Origin: Candidatus Rokuibacteriota bacterium
GTDB lineage: Bacteria > Methylomirabilota > Methylomirabilia > Rokubacteriales > CSP1-6
Direction of reading: 5' to 3'
NCBI GenBank assembly: GCA_016188005.1
Contig: JACPIQ010000111.1
Coordinates: forward strand, 1 to 33,909
DNA: 33,909 nucleotides
This document shows positions 24,426 through 33,909 of the stretch, in pieces. Position 1 is the stretch's first letter. The number at the start of each line of letters is the position of its first letter. The translations under genes were made by a program, and so were the position numbers. The notes beneath the pieces are model-generated. The model saw only the letters and a program-made list of their open reading frames with translations. It made no database searches and was not told where the DNA came from.

Positions 24426-24454
24426 TTGCGCCCCTCGGGGCCGCGTGGTATACA
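24426..24454 (+). promoter_or_regulatory. Candidate promoter of rpsU
   Basis: TTGCGC (24426-24431), a 17-base spacer and TATACA (24449-24454) lie in the 137-base gap between pth and rpsU. The start would be near 24461, leaving about 30 bases of leader with a G-rich ribosome site before the GTG. The -35 box is weak, while the -10 box stands out as AT-rich in a GC-rich context. Confidence 0.5.
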
Positions 24455-24491
24455 GTTCACGTTTACCCGGCTGTCGAGAGGGGGGACCTGA

Positions 24492-24686
24492 GTGACCAAG
24501 GTCATCGTCGAGCCCGACGAGTCCTTCGAGAACGCGCTCAAGCGGTTCAAGAAGCAGTGCGAGAAGGCCGGGCTCATGTCGGAGCTGCGGAAGCGCCAGC
24601 ACTACGAGAAGCCCAGCGTCAAGCGCAAGCGCAAGACCCTGGCAGCGCGCAAGAAGGCCAAGAAACGCGAGCGGTTCTCCGAATAG
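24492..24686 (+). CDS. rpsU: 30S ribosomal protein S21
   Basis: A 64-residue basic protein of the small subunit platform, needed for initiation at many mRNAs. The sequence [32 protein letters not shown] is diagnostic, followed by a Lys/Arg-rich tail. Start is GTG at 24492, preceded by a GAGAGGGGGGA run. In many bacteria rpsU precedes dnaG and rpoD in the macromolecular synthesis operon. Here mutS2 is inserted between rpsU and dnaG, and the order rpsU-mutS2-dnaG-rpoD is otherwise kept. Confidence 0.96.
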   Translation: MTKVIVEPDESFENALKRFKKQCEKAGLMSELRKRQHYEKPSVKRKRKTLAARKKAKKRERFSE

Positions 24687-24754
24687 TCGCCGGGGGGGCG
24701 GGGGTCGAGTGGGCCCAGGTCAGGGCCCTGCTGGCCCTTGCCACCCACACTCCG

Positions 24755-27070
24755 ATGGGCCGCGAGCGAGCGCTTGCTCTCGAGCCCTCCACCGATCCCG
24801 GAACGATTCACGCGGCCCTGAGCGACACCCGCCAGGGCCGCCTCGCCCTGGCGGAGGGCGGCCCGCCGCCATGGGATGCGATCCCAGACGTGCGCGCCAC
24901 GCTGGACCGGGCCCGCACCCCGGGGGCGGTGGCCGACGGCGCCGACCTCCGCGGGCTGATTCCGCTCCTGGAGGCTCAGGGGCGGCTGGTGGGATACGGC
25001 CGGAGCATCGAGGGCGTGGCCCCCGATCTCTCCGCGGCGCTCCGCGGGCTCCCGCCGCTGGACGGGTTGCGAGACCTCCTGTGGCGCTCGCTCGACGACG
25101 ATGGCGGCGTGACGGACGAGGCCAGTCCCGCGCTGCGGCGTCTTCGCCGGCGGCTCCGGGAGCTACGGAGGGACCTCGTCAAGCGCCTCGAAGCCCACTT
25201 CCAGGCGCCGGGCGCCGACCTCCTCTTCCAGGAGCGCTACGTGACCGTGCGCCACGGCCGCTACGTGCTGCCGATCCTGGCCGCGGCCAAGGGGCGCCTG
25301 CGTGGCATCGTGCACGACCGCTCCCAGAGCGGGGCCACGCTCTTCGTGGAGCCCGAGGCGGTCGTGGAGGACAACAACGAGCTCGTGCAGGCCATCCGCG
25401 AGGAGGAGAGCGAGGTCTGGCGCGTGCTGGCCGTGCTCACTGACGCGGTTCGCGAGGCGCTGCCCGAGCTCCACACACTGCTCGAGGGCCTGGGCCGGCT
25501 CGACCTGACCTTCGCCCTGGCCGACCTGGCCGAGCGCATGAGGGCGGTGGAGCCGGCGCTGGGCCCCGGCCCGGCCGGCACCGCGGAGATCAGCCTCCGG
25601 GGAGCGCGTCACCCCCTCCTTCTGGCCCAGGGCTGGCAGAACCCCGAGCGGCCGGTGGTCCCCGTGGACCTCGTGCTAGACGCCGAGCGCCCGCTGCTCG
25701 TCATCACGGGGCCCAACGCGGGAGGCAAGACCGTGGCCCTCAAGACGTTGGGGCTCTTCGCGCTCATGGCCCAGTCCGGTTTTCATCTGCCGGCATGCGA
25801 CGGGGCGCGGCTGCCCGTGTTCGAGCAGCTGTTCACCGTCATCGGCGACGACCAGAGCGTGGCGGAGAACCTCTCCACCTTCTCGGCCTTCGTCAGGCAG
25901 CTCCGGGTCGTGCTCGAGCACGTGGACCACCGGTCGCTGGTGCTCCTCGACGAGCTCGGCGCCGGCACCGATCCCGAGGACGGCGCCGCGCTGGCCCAGG
26001 CCGTGCTCGAGGAGGTGGCCGGGCGCGGGGCCTTCTGCGTGGCCTCCACTCATCTCGAGCCCCTCAAGGCCTTCGCCTCTACCGACCCGAGGGCGCGGAA
26101 TGCCTCGGTGGAGTTCGATGGCGAGCGGCTTGAGCCGACCTTCCGGCTCGTCTACGACCGCCCGGGGCAGAGCTATGCCCTGGCCATCGGGGCGCGGCTT
26201 GGGCTGCCTCCGGCCCTGATCGATCGCGCCCAGGCCCACCGCTCGACGCACGGGCGCGCCCTCCAGGAGCTCCTCACCCGCCTTGACGCGCGCGACCGCC
26301 AGGACGCCGGGCGCGCGGCGCTCATCGAGCGGCGCGAGGCGGAGTCGGCCGGGCCCCTGTCCCGGGCGCGGGAGGAGCTGGAGACAGCCCGGAGCCAGGC
26401 GCGCGAGAGCCTCACTCGCGCTCGGGCCGAGGCCCAGCGGCTCCTCGGCGAGATCCGCCGCGCGGTGAACGAGGAGTGGGAGCAGCTCAAGCGGAGCGAC
26501 CGTACGCGTGAGAGCCTGGAGCGGAGCCGCAAGCGCCTGCTGGATCTCACCCGGCGCGCGTCGGAAGCGCCCGCCGAGGATGCCCCGGGCCCCACGGCCG
26601 CCGCCGCCCCGGGCGATCATGTCCAGATCGTGCATCTCGGCCTCGAGGGAGAGGTGCTGACGGTGGACGGAGCCGGCGCGACGGTGCGCGCGGGGAGCGT
26701 CACGGTGAAGGTCCCGGTCCGGGCCCTCCGCGTGCTGGAGCCTCCCGCGGCCCACCGCGCGCGCTCCCGGGCGGCGGCGCCGGCCCGCCGGGATGTGCGA
26801 TTGCCCGAGAAGACGGGCGTCGCCGCCGAGATCCAGCTGATCGGCCGGACCGCGGACGAGGCGCGCGATCTGGTCGAGAAGTACCTCGACGACGCCTTCC
26901 TCGCCGGGCTGCCATCGGTGCGGGTCATCCACGGCAAGGGGACGGGCACACTCCGCCGCGTCGTCCACGAGCTGCTCGCGGTGCATCCCCTGGTGGCCGC
27001 GCACCGGCCCGGCGCACCCCAGGAAGGGGGCGAGGGGGCCACCATCGCCAGCCTCCGGGTGGGAGACTAG
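24755..27070 (+). CDS. mutS2: Endonuclease MutS2 (start uncertain)
   Basis: A MutS2 protein of about 771 residues from this ATG. The core and lever domains lead to the ATPase with Walker A GPNAGGKTVALK, Walker B LVLLDELGAGTDPEDG and the STHLEPLK motif. A coiled-coil clamp (near 26,270-26,530) and a C-terminal Smr domain with VIHGKGTG follow. MutS2 acts in suppression of recombination or in rescue of collided ribosomes rather than mismatch repair. Homology to the family N-terminus begins upstream, at VEWAQVRALL (from 24704), but no in-frame ATG, GTG or TTG exists between that point and the interior of rpsU. 24755 is therefore only the first canonical start. In the Smr domain the usual LDLR/LDLH motif reads IQLIG, losing the acidic residue. 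The stop is followed by dnaG after one base. Confidence 0.88.
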   Translation: MGRERALALEPSTDPGTIHAALSDTRQGRLALAEGGPPPWDAIPDVRATLDRARTPGAVADGADLRGLIPLLEAQGRLVGYGRSIEGVAPDLSAALRGLPPLDGLRDLLWRSLDDDGGVTDEASPALRRLRRRLRELRRDLVKRLEAHFQAPGADLLFQERYVTVRHGRYVLPILAAAKGRLRGIVHDRSQSGATLFVEPEAVVEDNNELVQAIREEESEVWRVLAVLTDAVREALPELHTLLEGLGRLDLTFALADLAERMRAVEPALGPGPAGTAEISLRGARHPLLLAQGWQNPERPVVPVDLVLDAERPLLVITGPNAGGKTVALKTLGLFALMAQSGFHLPACDGARLPVFEQLFTVIGDDQSVAENLSTFSAFVRQLRVVLEHVDHRSLVLLDELGAGTDPEDGAALAQAVLEEVAGRGAFCVASTHLEPLKAFASTDPRARNASVEFDGERLEPTFRLVYDRPGQSYALAIGARLGLPPALIDRAQAHRSTHGRALQELLTRLDARDRQDAGRAALIERREAESAGPLSRAREELETARSQARESLTRARAEAQRLLGEIRRAVNEEWEQLKRSDRTRESLERSRKRLLDLTRRASEAPAEDAPGPTAAAAPGDHVQIVHLGLEGEVLTVDGAGATVRAGSVTVKVPVRALRVLEPPAAHRARSRAAAPARRDVRLPEKTGVAAEIQLIGRTADEARDLVEKYLDDAFLAGLPSVRVIHGKGTGTLRRVVHELLAVHPLVAAHRPGAPQEGGEGATIASLRVGD

Positions 27071-27071
27071 C

Positions 27072-28985
27072 ATGGGCCCGGGCTTCTCGCCCCCGCTCCT
27101 CGAGGAGATCCGCTCGCGCGTGGACATGGTGGAGCTCGTCGGCCAGTTCGTGAACCTCAAGCGTGCCGGCGAGAACTGGAAGGCCCTCTGCCCCTTCCAC
27201 ACGGAGAAGACACCTTCCTTCACCGTCCACCCGAAGAAGGGCATCTTCCACTGCTTCGGCTGCGGCGCCGGGGGGGATGCCTTCAGCTTCCTCATGCGCC
27301 AGGACCGGCTCGCCTTCCCCGAGGCCGTGCGTCTCCTCGCCGGGCGCGCCGGCGTGGCGCTGCCCGCGGAGCGCACGCCCGAGGCCGCCGACGGAAAGCT
27401 CGAGGCGCTCCGCCAGCTCATGGCGCGCGCGACGGAGTTCTACGCCGAGGCGCTTTGGGCGGCCGGCGGTGAGAGGGCCCGGCGCTATCTCGAGGGGCGC
27501 GGCGTGGACCCGGAGATGGCGCGGCGCTTCGGCCTCGGCTGGGCTCCGGAGGGCTGGGACCACCTGCTCACCTTCATGCGAGGGCAGTCGGTGGCGGAGG
27601 AGGCCCTGGCCCAGGCCGGGCTCGTCCTCCCTCGCCAGACCGGCTCGGGCTTCTACGACCGCTTCCGCAGCCGGCTCCTGTTCCCGATCCGCGACGGGCA
27701 AGGCCGGGTCGTCGCCTTCGGCGGGCGCGCCCTGGGCCTCGAAGAACCGAAGTACCTCAACTCCCCCGAGACGCCGCTCTACGTGAAGGGACAGACTCTC
27801 TACGCCCTCGATCTCGCGCGGGGGGCCATGCGCGAGCGCAACCGCGCCGTCGTGGTGGAAGGCTACCTCGACTGCCTCATGGCCCACCAGTACGGCTTCA
27901 CCGAGACAGTCGCCGCGCTCGGCACCGCCTTCACCCCGGCCCAGCTCGCGCTCCTGCAGCGTCACGCCGACGAGATCATCGCCGTCTTCGACGCCGACGC
28001 CGCGGGACAGAAGGCGGCCGCGCGGCTGGAAGAGCTCACGGGGGAGGCTGCGGACATCCGGAGCCTGGGCTGGTCTGTGGCGCGGACGGGCGGCTTCGCG
28101 AGGGCCGGCCACTTCCCCGTCAAGGTCGCGGTGCTCCCCGAGGGACACGATCCCGACAGCCTGCTCCGGGCCCTGGGGGCGGAGGCCTTCCGCTCGCGCC
28201 TGGACGCGGCCAGGAGTATCCTCTCCTTCGTGATGGCGCAGGCCTTGGCCGAAGAAGACCTGGCCTCGTCCCGCGGGCGCGCAACGGCCCATGCCCGCGT
28301 CGCCCTGATCCTCTCGAAGGTTCCCGATGCTGAGGAGGCCACCGCGCTGGCGCGCCAGGCCGCCCGGGAGCTCGGGGTGGACACGACCCAGCTCTGGATC
28401 GAGGCGCAGCAGCTCGGGCGGGCGCGGCTGTCCCACGGCCGCGGCGAGCGGGCTCCGGGTCGCGACGCGCTGCCTACGGTGAGCGCGGCCGGGTTGCCCC
28501 CGAGCCTGGCCGAGCGAGACCTCCTGGCGCTGCTGCTCGGCGTCGCGGAGGCCCGGAGCGCGCTCCTGCCGGGGATCGACCAGGAGGACATCGCCCATCC
28601 CGGGCTCCGGCGGCTGCTGGAGGCGCTGCGCGGCGCCCCCGACAGCCCGGCCGAGGCGCTGATGACCCTGCTCGACAGCGACAGCGAGCGCGGGCTCCTC
28701 GCCTCCCTGCTCCTCGAGGAGCGGCAGTGGACGGACGTGCAGCAGCAGATCAGCCAGCTCCAGCGGCGCTACGAGATCCGGCGCCGGAAGAAGCGGATCC
28801 GGCTGGTGACCCGGGCCATCGTGGAGGCCCAGGCGACCGCGGACCCGTCCCTGCCCCAGCTCGAGGCCGAGCTCGGGCGGCTCCAGCGCGAGGCCCAGGA
28901 GGTGCGCGAGCTGTCCCTCGCGCCAGCGGCGGGCCGGCCCGCCCCCGGGCCCCAAGCGAGCGCGCCCGGGTCAATGACGCCCTAA
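27072..28985 (+). CDS. dnaG: DNA primase
   Basis: A 637-residue primase that makes RNA primers for replication. The N-terminal zinc-binding domain has C40, H43, C61 and C64 ([11 protein letters not shown] ... [14 protein letters not shown]). The Toprim core holds the catalytic E263 in VVVEGYLD and the acidic pair D307-x-D309 in FDADAAG. The remaining C-terminal region would bind the DnaB helicase. Between DAAG and LPEGHDPD there are about 42 residues, roughly a dozen more than usual, so the Toprim domain carries a small insertion. Start ATG lies one base after the mutS2 stop. dciA and rpoD are on the same strand. Confidence 0.96.
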   Translation: MGPGFSPPLLEEIRSRVDMVELVGQFVNLKRAGENWKALCPFHTEKTPSFTVHPKKGIFHCFGCGAGGDAFSFLMRQDRLAFPEAVRLLAGRAGVALPAERTPEAADGKLEALRQLMARATEFYAEALWAAGGERARRYLEGRGVDPEMARRFGLGWAPEGWDHLLTFMRGQSVAEEALAQAGLVLPRQTGSGFYDRFRSRLLFPIRDGQGRVVAFGGRALGLEEPKYLNSPETPLYVKGQTLYALDLARGAMRERNRAVVVEGYLDCLMAHQYGFTETVAALGTAFTPAQLALLQRHADEIIAVFDADAAGQKAAARLEELTGEAADIRSLGWSVARTGGFARAGHFPVKVAVLPEGHDPDSLLRALGAEAFRSRLDAARSILSFVMAQALAEEDLASSRGRATAHARVALILSKVPDAEEATALARQAARELGVDTTQLWIEAQQLGRARLSHGRGERAPGRDALPTVSAAGLPPSLAERDLLALLLGVAEARSALLPGIDQEDIAHPGLRRLLEALRGAPDSPAEALMTLLDSDSERGLLASLLLEERQWTDVQQQISQLQRRYEIRRRKKRIRLVTRAIVEAQATADPSLPQLEAELGRLQREAQEVRELSLAPAAGRPAPGPQASAPGSMTP

Positions 28986-29010
28986 CCCCCCTTCAGGAGA
29001 CGTTGCGAGC

Positions 29011-30798
<1,788 letters not shown>

Positions 30799-30811
30799 TA
30801 TGATCACGCGC

Positions 30812-30887
30812 GGGCCCATAGCTCAATTGGCAGAGCCCCCGGCTCATAACCGGTACGGTCTTGGTTCGAGTCCAAGTGGGCCCACCA
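30812..30887 (+). tRNA. tRNA with anticodon CAT (elongator Met, or Ile2)
   Basis: A 76-base cloverleaf with acceptor stem GGGCCCA/TGGGCCC, D arm TAGCTCAATTGGCAGAGC, anticodon CAT (30845-30847) in the loop CTCATAA, T arm CTTGGTTCGAGTCCAAG and encoded CCA. The G1-C72 pair rules out initiator tRNA-fMet. It is therefore an elongator tRNA-Met, or a tRNA-Ile2 whose CAT is read as lysidine. The sequence alone does not decide. It begins 13 bases after the rpoD stop. Confidence 0.93.
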
Positions 30888-30891
30888 CCAT

Positions 30892-31007
30892 GGCACGGGC
30901 ACCCGGGCTGTCGCCCGCCCGTGCCTGGCGGCGGCTGACGCCGCGCAAGCAAGCAACATGAGTCCGAATTCGCGGCGGGGGCGGGCGTGGCGACAGCCCG
31001 GGTGCCC
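30892..31007 (+). other. Hairpin after tRNA-CAT with an alternative long-range pairing to the next gene start
   Basis: GGCACGGGC (30892-30900) pairs with GCCCGTGCC (30917-30925), and an inner stem GGGC/GCCC with a TGTC loop stacks inside. Separately, the 19 bases at 30897-30915 are the exact reverse complement of 30989-31007, which begin two bases into the zinc-ribbon gene. Both pairings use 30897-30900, so they exclude each other. The first form is terminator- or processing-like, and the second would bury the start codon region of the downstream gene. Confidence 0.6.
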
Positions 31008-31730
31008 GCCCCAGGTGAAGACTTGGACGGCCAGCTCCGGATCCTGATAGAGCTGCAGACGCTCGATACGAAGATCGCCGGCCTCGAGGGCGAGGCCGCC
31101 CGGCTCCCGCAGGAGATCGCCCGCGTCCGGGCCGAGGTGGACGAGATGCGCAACCAGGTCGCGGGGGCCAAGACGAAGCTCGACGCGGCCCGCAAGGACA
31201 CGCGCGCCAAGGAGAAGGACCTCGACGATTCGCAGGTGAAGCGCCAGAAGTTCGAGGGCCAGCTCTACCAGGTCAAGACCAACAAGGAGTACTCGGCCGT
31301 CCTCTCCGAGATCGAGGAGGTCAAGCAGCAGAAGGCCAGGATCGAGGAGGAGATCCTCACGCTCATGGAGCGTCACGAGCGGCTGGCCGGGGCGATCAAG
31401 GAAACCGAGGCGCAGCTCAAGGCCGCCGAGGCCCAGGGCGCGGCGGAGGAGAAGGCGCTCCGCGAGAAGCTCGGAGCGGTGGAGGCCGATCTGGCCGTCA
31501 CGCGAAGCGACCGGGCCGGCGTGGCCCGCGAGCTGCCGGTCAACATCCTCGCCGACTACGAGCGGCTGCTCCGCGGTCGTGGCGGGCTCGCCCTGGCCGT
31601 GGTGACGATGCCCAACCTGTGCTCCGGCTGCCGGATGACCATCACCCCCCAGCGCCTGCAGGAGCTCAAGCCACAGAACACGCTCCTCCCCTGCGAGGCC
31701 TGCGGGCGGTACCTCTACTGGCCCGCCTGA
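30987..31730 (+). CDS. Coiled-coil protein with C-terminal C4 zinc ribbon (zf-RING_7/CdsZ-like)
   Basis: A 247-residue protein. Residues 18-190 are a long antiparallel coiled coil (LDTKIAGLEGEAARLPQEIARV..., KEYSAVLSEIEEVKQQ). The C-terminus is a C4 zinc ribbon: CSGC and CEACGRYLYWP with about 25 residues between the cysteine pairs. This family (formerly DUF164) is widespread, and members have been named CdsZ, but its molecular role is not firmly established. Start is taken as GTG at 30987. A second GTG at 31002 would also keep the conserved core. The second arm of a 19-base inverted repeat overlaps the first codons, so expression may be controlled by RNA structure. rnhA follows with a four-base overlap. 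Confidence 0.85.
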   Translation: MATARVPAPGEDLDGQLRILIELQTLDTKIAGLEGEAARLPQEIARVRAEVDEMRNQVAGAKTKLDAARKDTRAKEKDLDDSQVKRQKFEGQLYQVKTNKEYSAVLSEIEEVKQQKARIEEEILTLMERHERLAGAIKETEAQLKAAEAQGAAEEKALREKLGAVEADLAVTRSDRAGVARELPVNILADYERLLRGRGGLALAVVTMPNLCSGCRMTITPQRLQELKPQNTLLPCEACGRYLYWPA

Positions 31731-32209
31731 CACCCGCGGGACCCCGCACCGACCGGGTCACCCTCTACACCGACGGCGCCTGCCTCGGCAACCCGGGCCC
31801 CGGCGGCTGGGGCGCCATCATCCTCGACGGCGGGAGCGAGCGCGAGCTGTCCGGCGCCGAGCCCGCGTCCACCAACCAGCGCATGGAGCTCACCGCGGTC
31901 ATCGAGGGGCTCCGCGCCCTTCCGGGCCGCCGCGGCGTGGCCGTCTACAGCGACAGCGCCTACGTCGTCAACTGCTTCCGTGACCGCTGGTACGTGCGCT
32001 GGCGCCGGAACGGGTGGAGGAACGCCCAGAAGAAACCCGTGGAGAACCGGGATCTCTGGGAGGCGCTCCTGGCGCTGGCCGAGCAGCACGACGTCGAGTG
32101 GCACAAGGTTGCGGGCCATTCCGGCGACCCGCTCAACGAGCGCGCCGACCGCCTCGCCAATGCCGCCATCGAGCGCATGAAGGCGGGCGCCGGCCGAGCA
32201 GAGCGCTGA
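31727..32209 (+). CDS. rnhA: Ribonuclease HI (non-canonical start)
   Basis: An approximately 160-residue RNase HI, which cleaves the RNA strand of RNA-DNA hybrids. The active-site residues are visible as D in YTDGAC, E in NQRMELTAV, D in VYSDSAYV and D in NERADRLA, with the histidine loop KVAGHSGDP. Homology begins at RVTLYTDGACLGNPGPGGWG. No ATG, GTG or TTG lies in frame between the conserved start and a GTG at 31619 inside the upstream gene. The best candidate is CTG at 31727, which overlaps the TGA of the zinc-ribbon gene as CTGA, like the ATGA junctions elsewhere in this window. The functional part and the stop are secure, the exact start is not. Confidence 0.85.
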   Translation: MTPAGPRTDRVTLYTDGACLGNPGPGGWGAIILDGGSERELSGAEPASTNQRMELTAVIEGLRALPGRRGVAVYSDSAYVVNCFRDRWYVRWRRNGWRNAQKKPVENRDLWEALLALAEQHDVEWHKVAGHSGDPLNERADRLANAAIERMKAGAGRAER

Positions 32210-32277
32210 AACACTCGCACGGCAAGGTCTCGCGTCGCCCGGCGGCAGCCGCCCCCGCGGCCCCCGCATCGGGTGGT

Positions 32278-33675
32278 GTGCTGTCCTTCGATCGCGGCTC
32301 GCTCCGCCTCGAACTGCCCCGGACCGCGCGCGTCCCGCCGTATCTCGCCTGGGACGAGCGGGTGGGCGCCTGGCGCACCGAGGCGATGCACCACGCTCGC
32401 CTCTGCGAAGATGCCGCCCGGTACCACCTCTCGCTGACGGACCAGGCCGGGCGCTTCTTCGAGTGCCCGCCTCTGCGGCCGGCGCTGCCGCCGCTCCGGC
32501 CCGATCAGGAGGCGGCCGTCCTCGCCTGGGAGCAGGCCGGCCGCCGGGGCGTGATCGTCAAGCCCACGGGCACGGGCAAGACCGAGATCGCGCTGTCGAT
32601 CATCGCCCGCCACCGCGTGTCCGCACTCGTCGTCGCCCCGCTGCGCGACCTCATGTACCAGTGGCAGCGGCGCATCCGCCAGGGGCTCGGCTTCGACGCG
32701 GGCGTGCTCGGCGACGGCCGGCGCGAGATCTGGCCGATCACCGTCACGACGTACGACAGCGCCTACATCCACATGAAGGAGATGGGCAACCGCTACCGGC
32801 TGGTGGTCTTCGACGAGGCCCACCACCTCCCCGGGGCCACGCTGCACGAGAGCGCGCTCGACACCCTCGCCCCCATGCGCCTGGGCCTCACGGCCACGCC
32901 CGAGCGCGCCGACCGGCGCGAGGGGATGCTCGACGACCTGATCGGGCCCGTGGTGTTCCGCGAGGAGATCGCCGCCGCCAAGGGCAGGACGCTCGCCGAC
33001 TACAGCCTGGTCCGCGTGCCGATCCACCTCGCGCCCGAGGAGCAGGAGGAATTCGACGGGCTCTCCCGGCGGGTGCGCGCGTACCTCATCGAGCGCAGGC
33101 GCGAGGAGCCGGGCTTCGAGTGGACCGACCTCACGCGCCGCTCCCGCACCGACACCGAGGCCCGGGAGGTGCTGCGGGCGTACCGGCGGAAGCTCGCCCT
33201 CATCCACCGGTCCGCGGAGAAGCTCCGGGTGGTCGAGGATATCCTGCGCCTGCATCCCACGGACCAGTGCGTGATCTTCACGGCGTCCAACCGCATGGCG
33301 CTGGAGGTCTCCGCGCGCTTCCTGATCCCGGCGCTCACCGCGCATTCCGACAAGCGGGAGCGCAACGCGGTGCTGGATGGCTTCGCCGCGGGCACCGTCC
33401 GGGCGCTGGCCGCCTGCGAGGTCCTCAACGAGGGGTGGGACGCGCCCGCCCTCAAGCTGGGCATCGTGCTCGGCGGGGAGAAGGGCGTGAAGGAGGCGGT
33501 GCAGCGTCTCGGCCGGCTGCTCAGGCGGTCCGGCGACCGCTCCGCGCGGCTCTACGAAGTGGTGCTCCAGGAGACGCCGGACGTCACGCGGGCGCGCCGG
33601 CGAGGACAGTCCGGTGCTTACAAAGCAGCAGCGCGTCTATCACTGGGACAGGCGCAGCAGCTCGATCTCTTCTGA
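32278..33675 (+). CDS. XPB/SSL2-like DEAH-box helicase
   Basis: A 465-residue superfamily 2 helicase of the XPB (COG1061) group. The N-terminal LSFDRGSLRLELP...WDERVGAWR segment resembles the damage-recognition-like domain of XPB. Motif I is KPTGTGKT (95-102), motif II VFDEAHH (DEAH at 179-182), motif III TATPER (205-210) and motif VI QRLGRLLRRSG near 410. Archaeal XPB works with the nuclease Bax1 in bubble incision. Here a DUF790/Bax1-like gene overlaps the 3' end by 62 bases, so the same partnership is inferred. Start is GTG at 32278. The frame is open further upstream across rnhA without homology. Confidence 0.87.
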   Translation: MLSFDRGSLRLELPRTARVPPYLAWDERVGAWRTEAMHHARLCEDAARYHLSLTDQAGRFFECPPLRPALPPLRPDQEAAVLAWEQAGRRGVIVKPTGTGKTEIALSIIARHRVSALVVAPLRDLMYQWQRRIRQGLGFDAGVLGDGRREIWPITVTTYDSAYIHMKEMGNRYRLVVFDEAHHLPGATLHESALDTLAPMRLGLTATPERADRREGMLDDLIGPVVFREEIAAAKGRTLADYSLVRVPIHLAPEEQEEFDGLSRRVRAYLIERRREEPGFEWTDLTRRSRTDTEAREVLRAYRRKLALIHRSAEKLRVVEDILRLHPTDQCVIFTASNRMALEVSARFLIPALTAHSDKRERNAVLDGFAAGTVRALAACEVLNEGWDAPALKLGIVLGGEKGVKEAVQRLGRLLRRSGDRSARLYEVVLQETPDVTRARRRGQSGAYKAAARLSLGQAQQLDLF

Positions 33676-33909
33676 TCGGCTGAGCGACGAGGACACGCCG
33701 CACCTCGCGCGGGCCCTCGCCGTCTACCGCGCCTCGCTCGGCGAACGGCTCGCCCGGGTCCGCGACGCCGCCCGCGCCGCGCTGGAAGATCTGCGCCCCG
33801 ACCGGGTCGAGGCCGTCGTCCAGATCCTCGACGACACGGCGACCTACGAGTGGCCCCGCGGCCGCCTCCAGGCGGAGCGACGCGTTCGCGTCTTCGCCCA
33901 GGCCGGCAG
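33614..33909 (+). CDS. DUF790/Bax1-like nuclease, N-terminal part (cut by window edge)
   Basis: The visible 98 residues begin MLTKQQRVYHWDRR and continue with helices (HLARALAVYRASLGERLARVRDAARAAL, RPDRVEAVVQILDDTATYEWPRG) that fit the N-terminal region of DUF790 proteins, the family of the archaeal nuclease Bax1. The nuclease active site would lie in the missing part. The GTG at 33614 starts inside the helicase gene, a 62-base overlap, so expression is tightly coupled to it. The assignment rests on a short N-terminal match plus the helicase neighbour. Confidence 0.7.
   Translation, partial: MLTKQQRVYHWDRRSSSISSDRLSDEDTPHLARALAVYRASLGERLARVRDAARAALEDLRPDRVEAVVQILDDTATYEWPRGRLQAERRVRVFAQAG

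Noticed and set aside
30812-30887. Initiator tRNA-fMet
   Set aside because: The acceptor stem has a paired G1-C72, whereas bacterial initiators have a mismatch at 1-72.
32014-32277. N-terminal extension of the XPB-like helicase across rnhA
   Set aside because: The extra residues are out-of-frame rnhA with Arg/Pro/Ala-rich composition. Family similarity begins at the GTG at 32278.

Overview
The window is about 34 kb of very GC-rich bacterial chromosome. It is densely packed with housekeeping genes, and no phage, insertion sequence or CRISPR array was seen. A CIRCE-controlled groES-groEL operon, predicted lipoproteins with a LolB-like protein, and the gene order dciA / TPR lipoprotein / lolB-like / ispE / tRNA-Gln / prs / L25 / pth / rpsU / mutS2 / dnaG / rpoD point to a diderm Gram-negative lineage. 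My inference is an uncultured high-GC group such as Candidatus Rokubacteria/Methylomirabilota or a deltaproteobacterium-like lineage. No 16S or other decisive marker is present.

Left part (1-7.3 kb): the groES-groEL operon reads leftward from a sigma70-like promoter whose -10 and start region are covered by a CIRCE operator. Divergent from it are a D-2-hydroxyacid dehydrogenase and an ABC ATPase. These converge on a leftward pair, mrfA-mrfB, a DEAH helicase with a C-terminal cysteine cluster followed by a DnaQ/RNase H-like exonuclease. A VanZ-like membrane protein follows.

Middle part (7.3-18 kb, all leftward): a radical SAM protein, a 2,4-dienoyl-CoA-reductase-like flavoenzyme, a PEP-mutase/isocitrate-lyase superfamily C-C lyase and a split sulfopyruvate/phosphonopyruvate-decarboxylase-like TPP enzyme form a catabolic-looking cluster of unknown substrate. 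A C-terminal scrap of a fumarylacetoacetate-hydrolase-family gene separates it from a dipeptide/oligopeptide ABC system (dppB-dppC-SBP, no ATPases nearby). A three-copy 68-bp tandem repeat lies between the two permease genes. Upstream of this system is the tRNA/rRNA uracil-C5 methyltransferase gene rlmD.

Right part (18-33.9 kb, all rightward): replication and translation housekeeping. It runs from dciA (helicase loader) through envelope lipoproteins, isoprenoid and PRPP synthesis, ribosomal proteins L25 and S21, peptidyl-tRNA hydrolase, MutS2, primase, the primary sigma factor, tRNA-CAU, a C4 zinc-ribbon coiled-coil protein and RNase HI. It ends with an XPB-like helicase overlapping a truncated-by-window DUF790 (Bax1-like) nuclease gene.

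Features worth a second look are the intra-operon 68-bp repeat, the lyase/decarboxylase/flavoenzyme cluster that mimics a phosphonate pathway but carries a lyase active site, and a pair of mutually exclusive RNA pairings between tRNA-CAU and the zinc-ribbon gene. Others are two apparently leaderless divergent genes (rlmD/dciA), two genes without a canonical start where homology requires one (mutS2, rnhA), and two helicase-nuclease excision modules (MrfAB and XPB-Bax1-like) within one neighbourhood.
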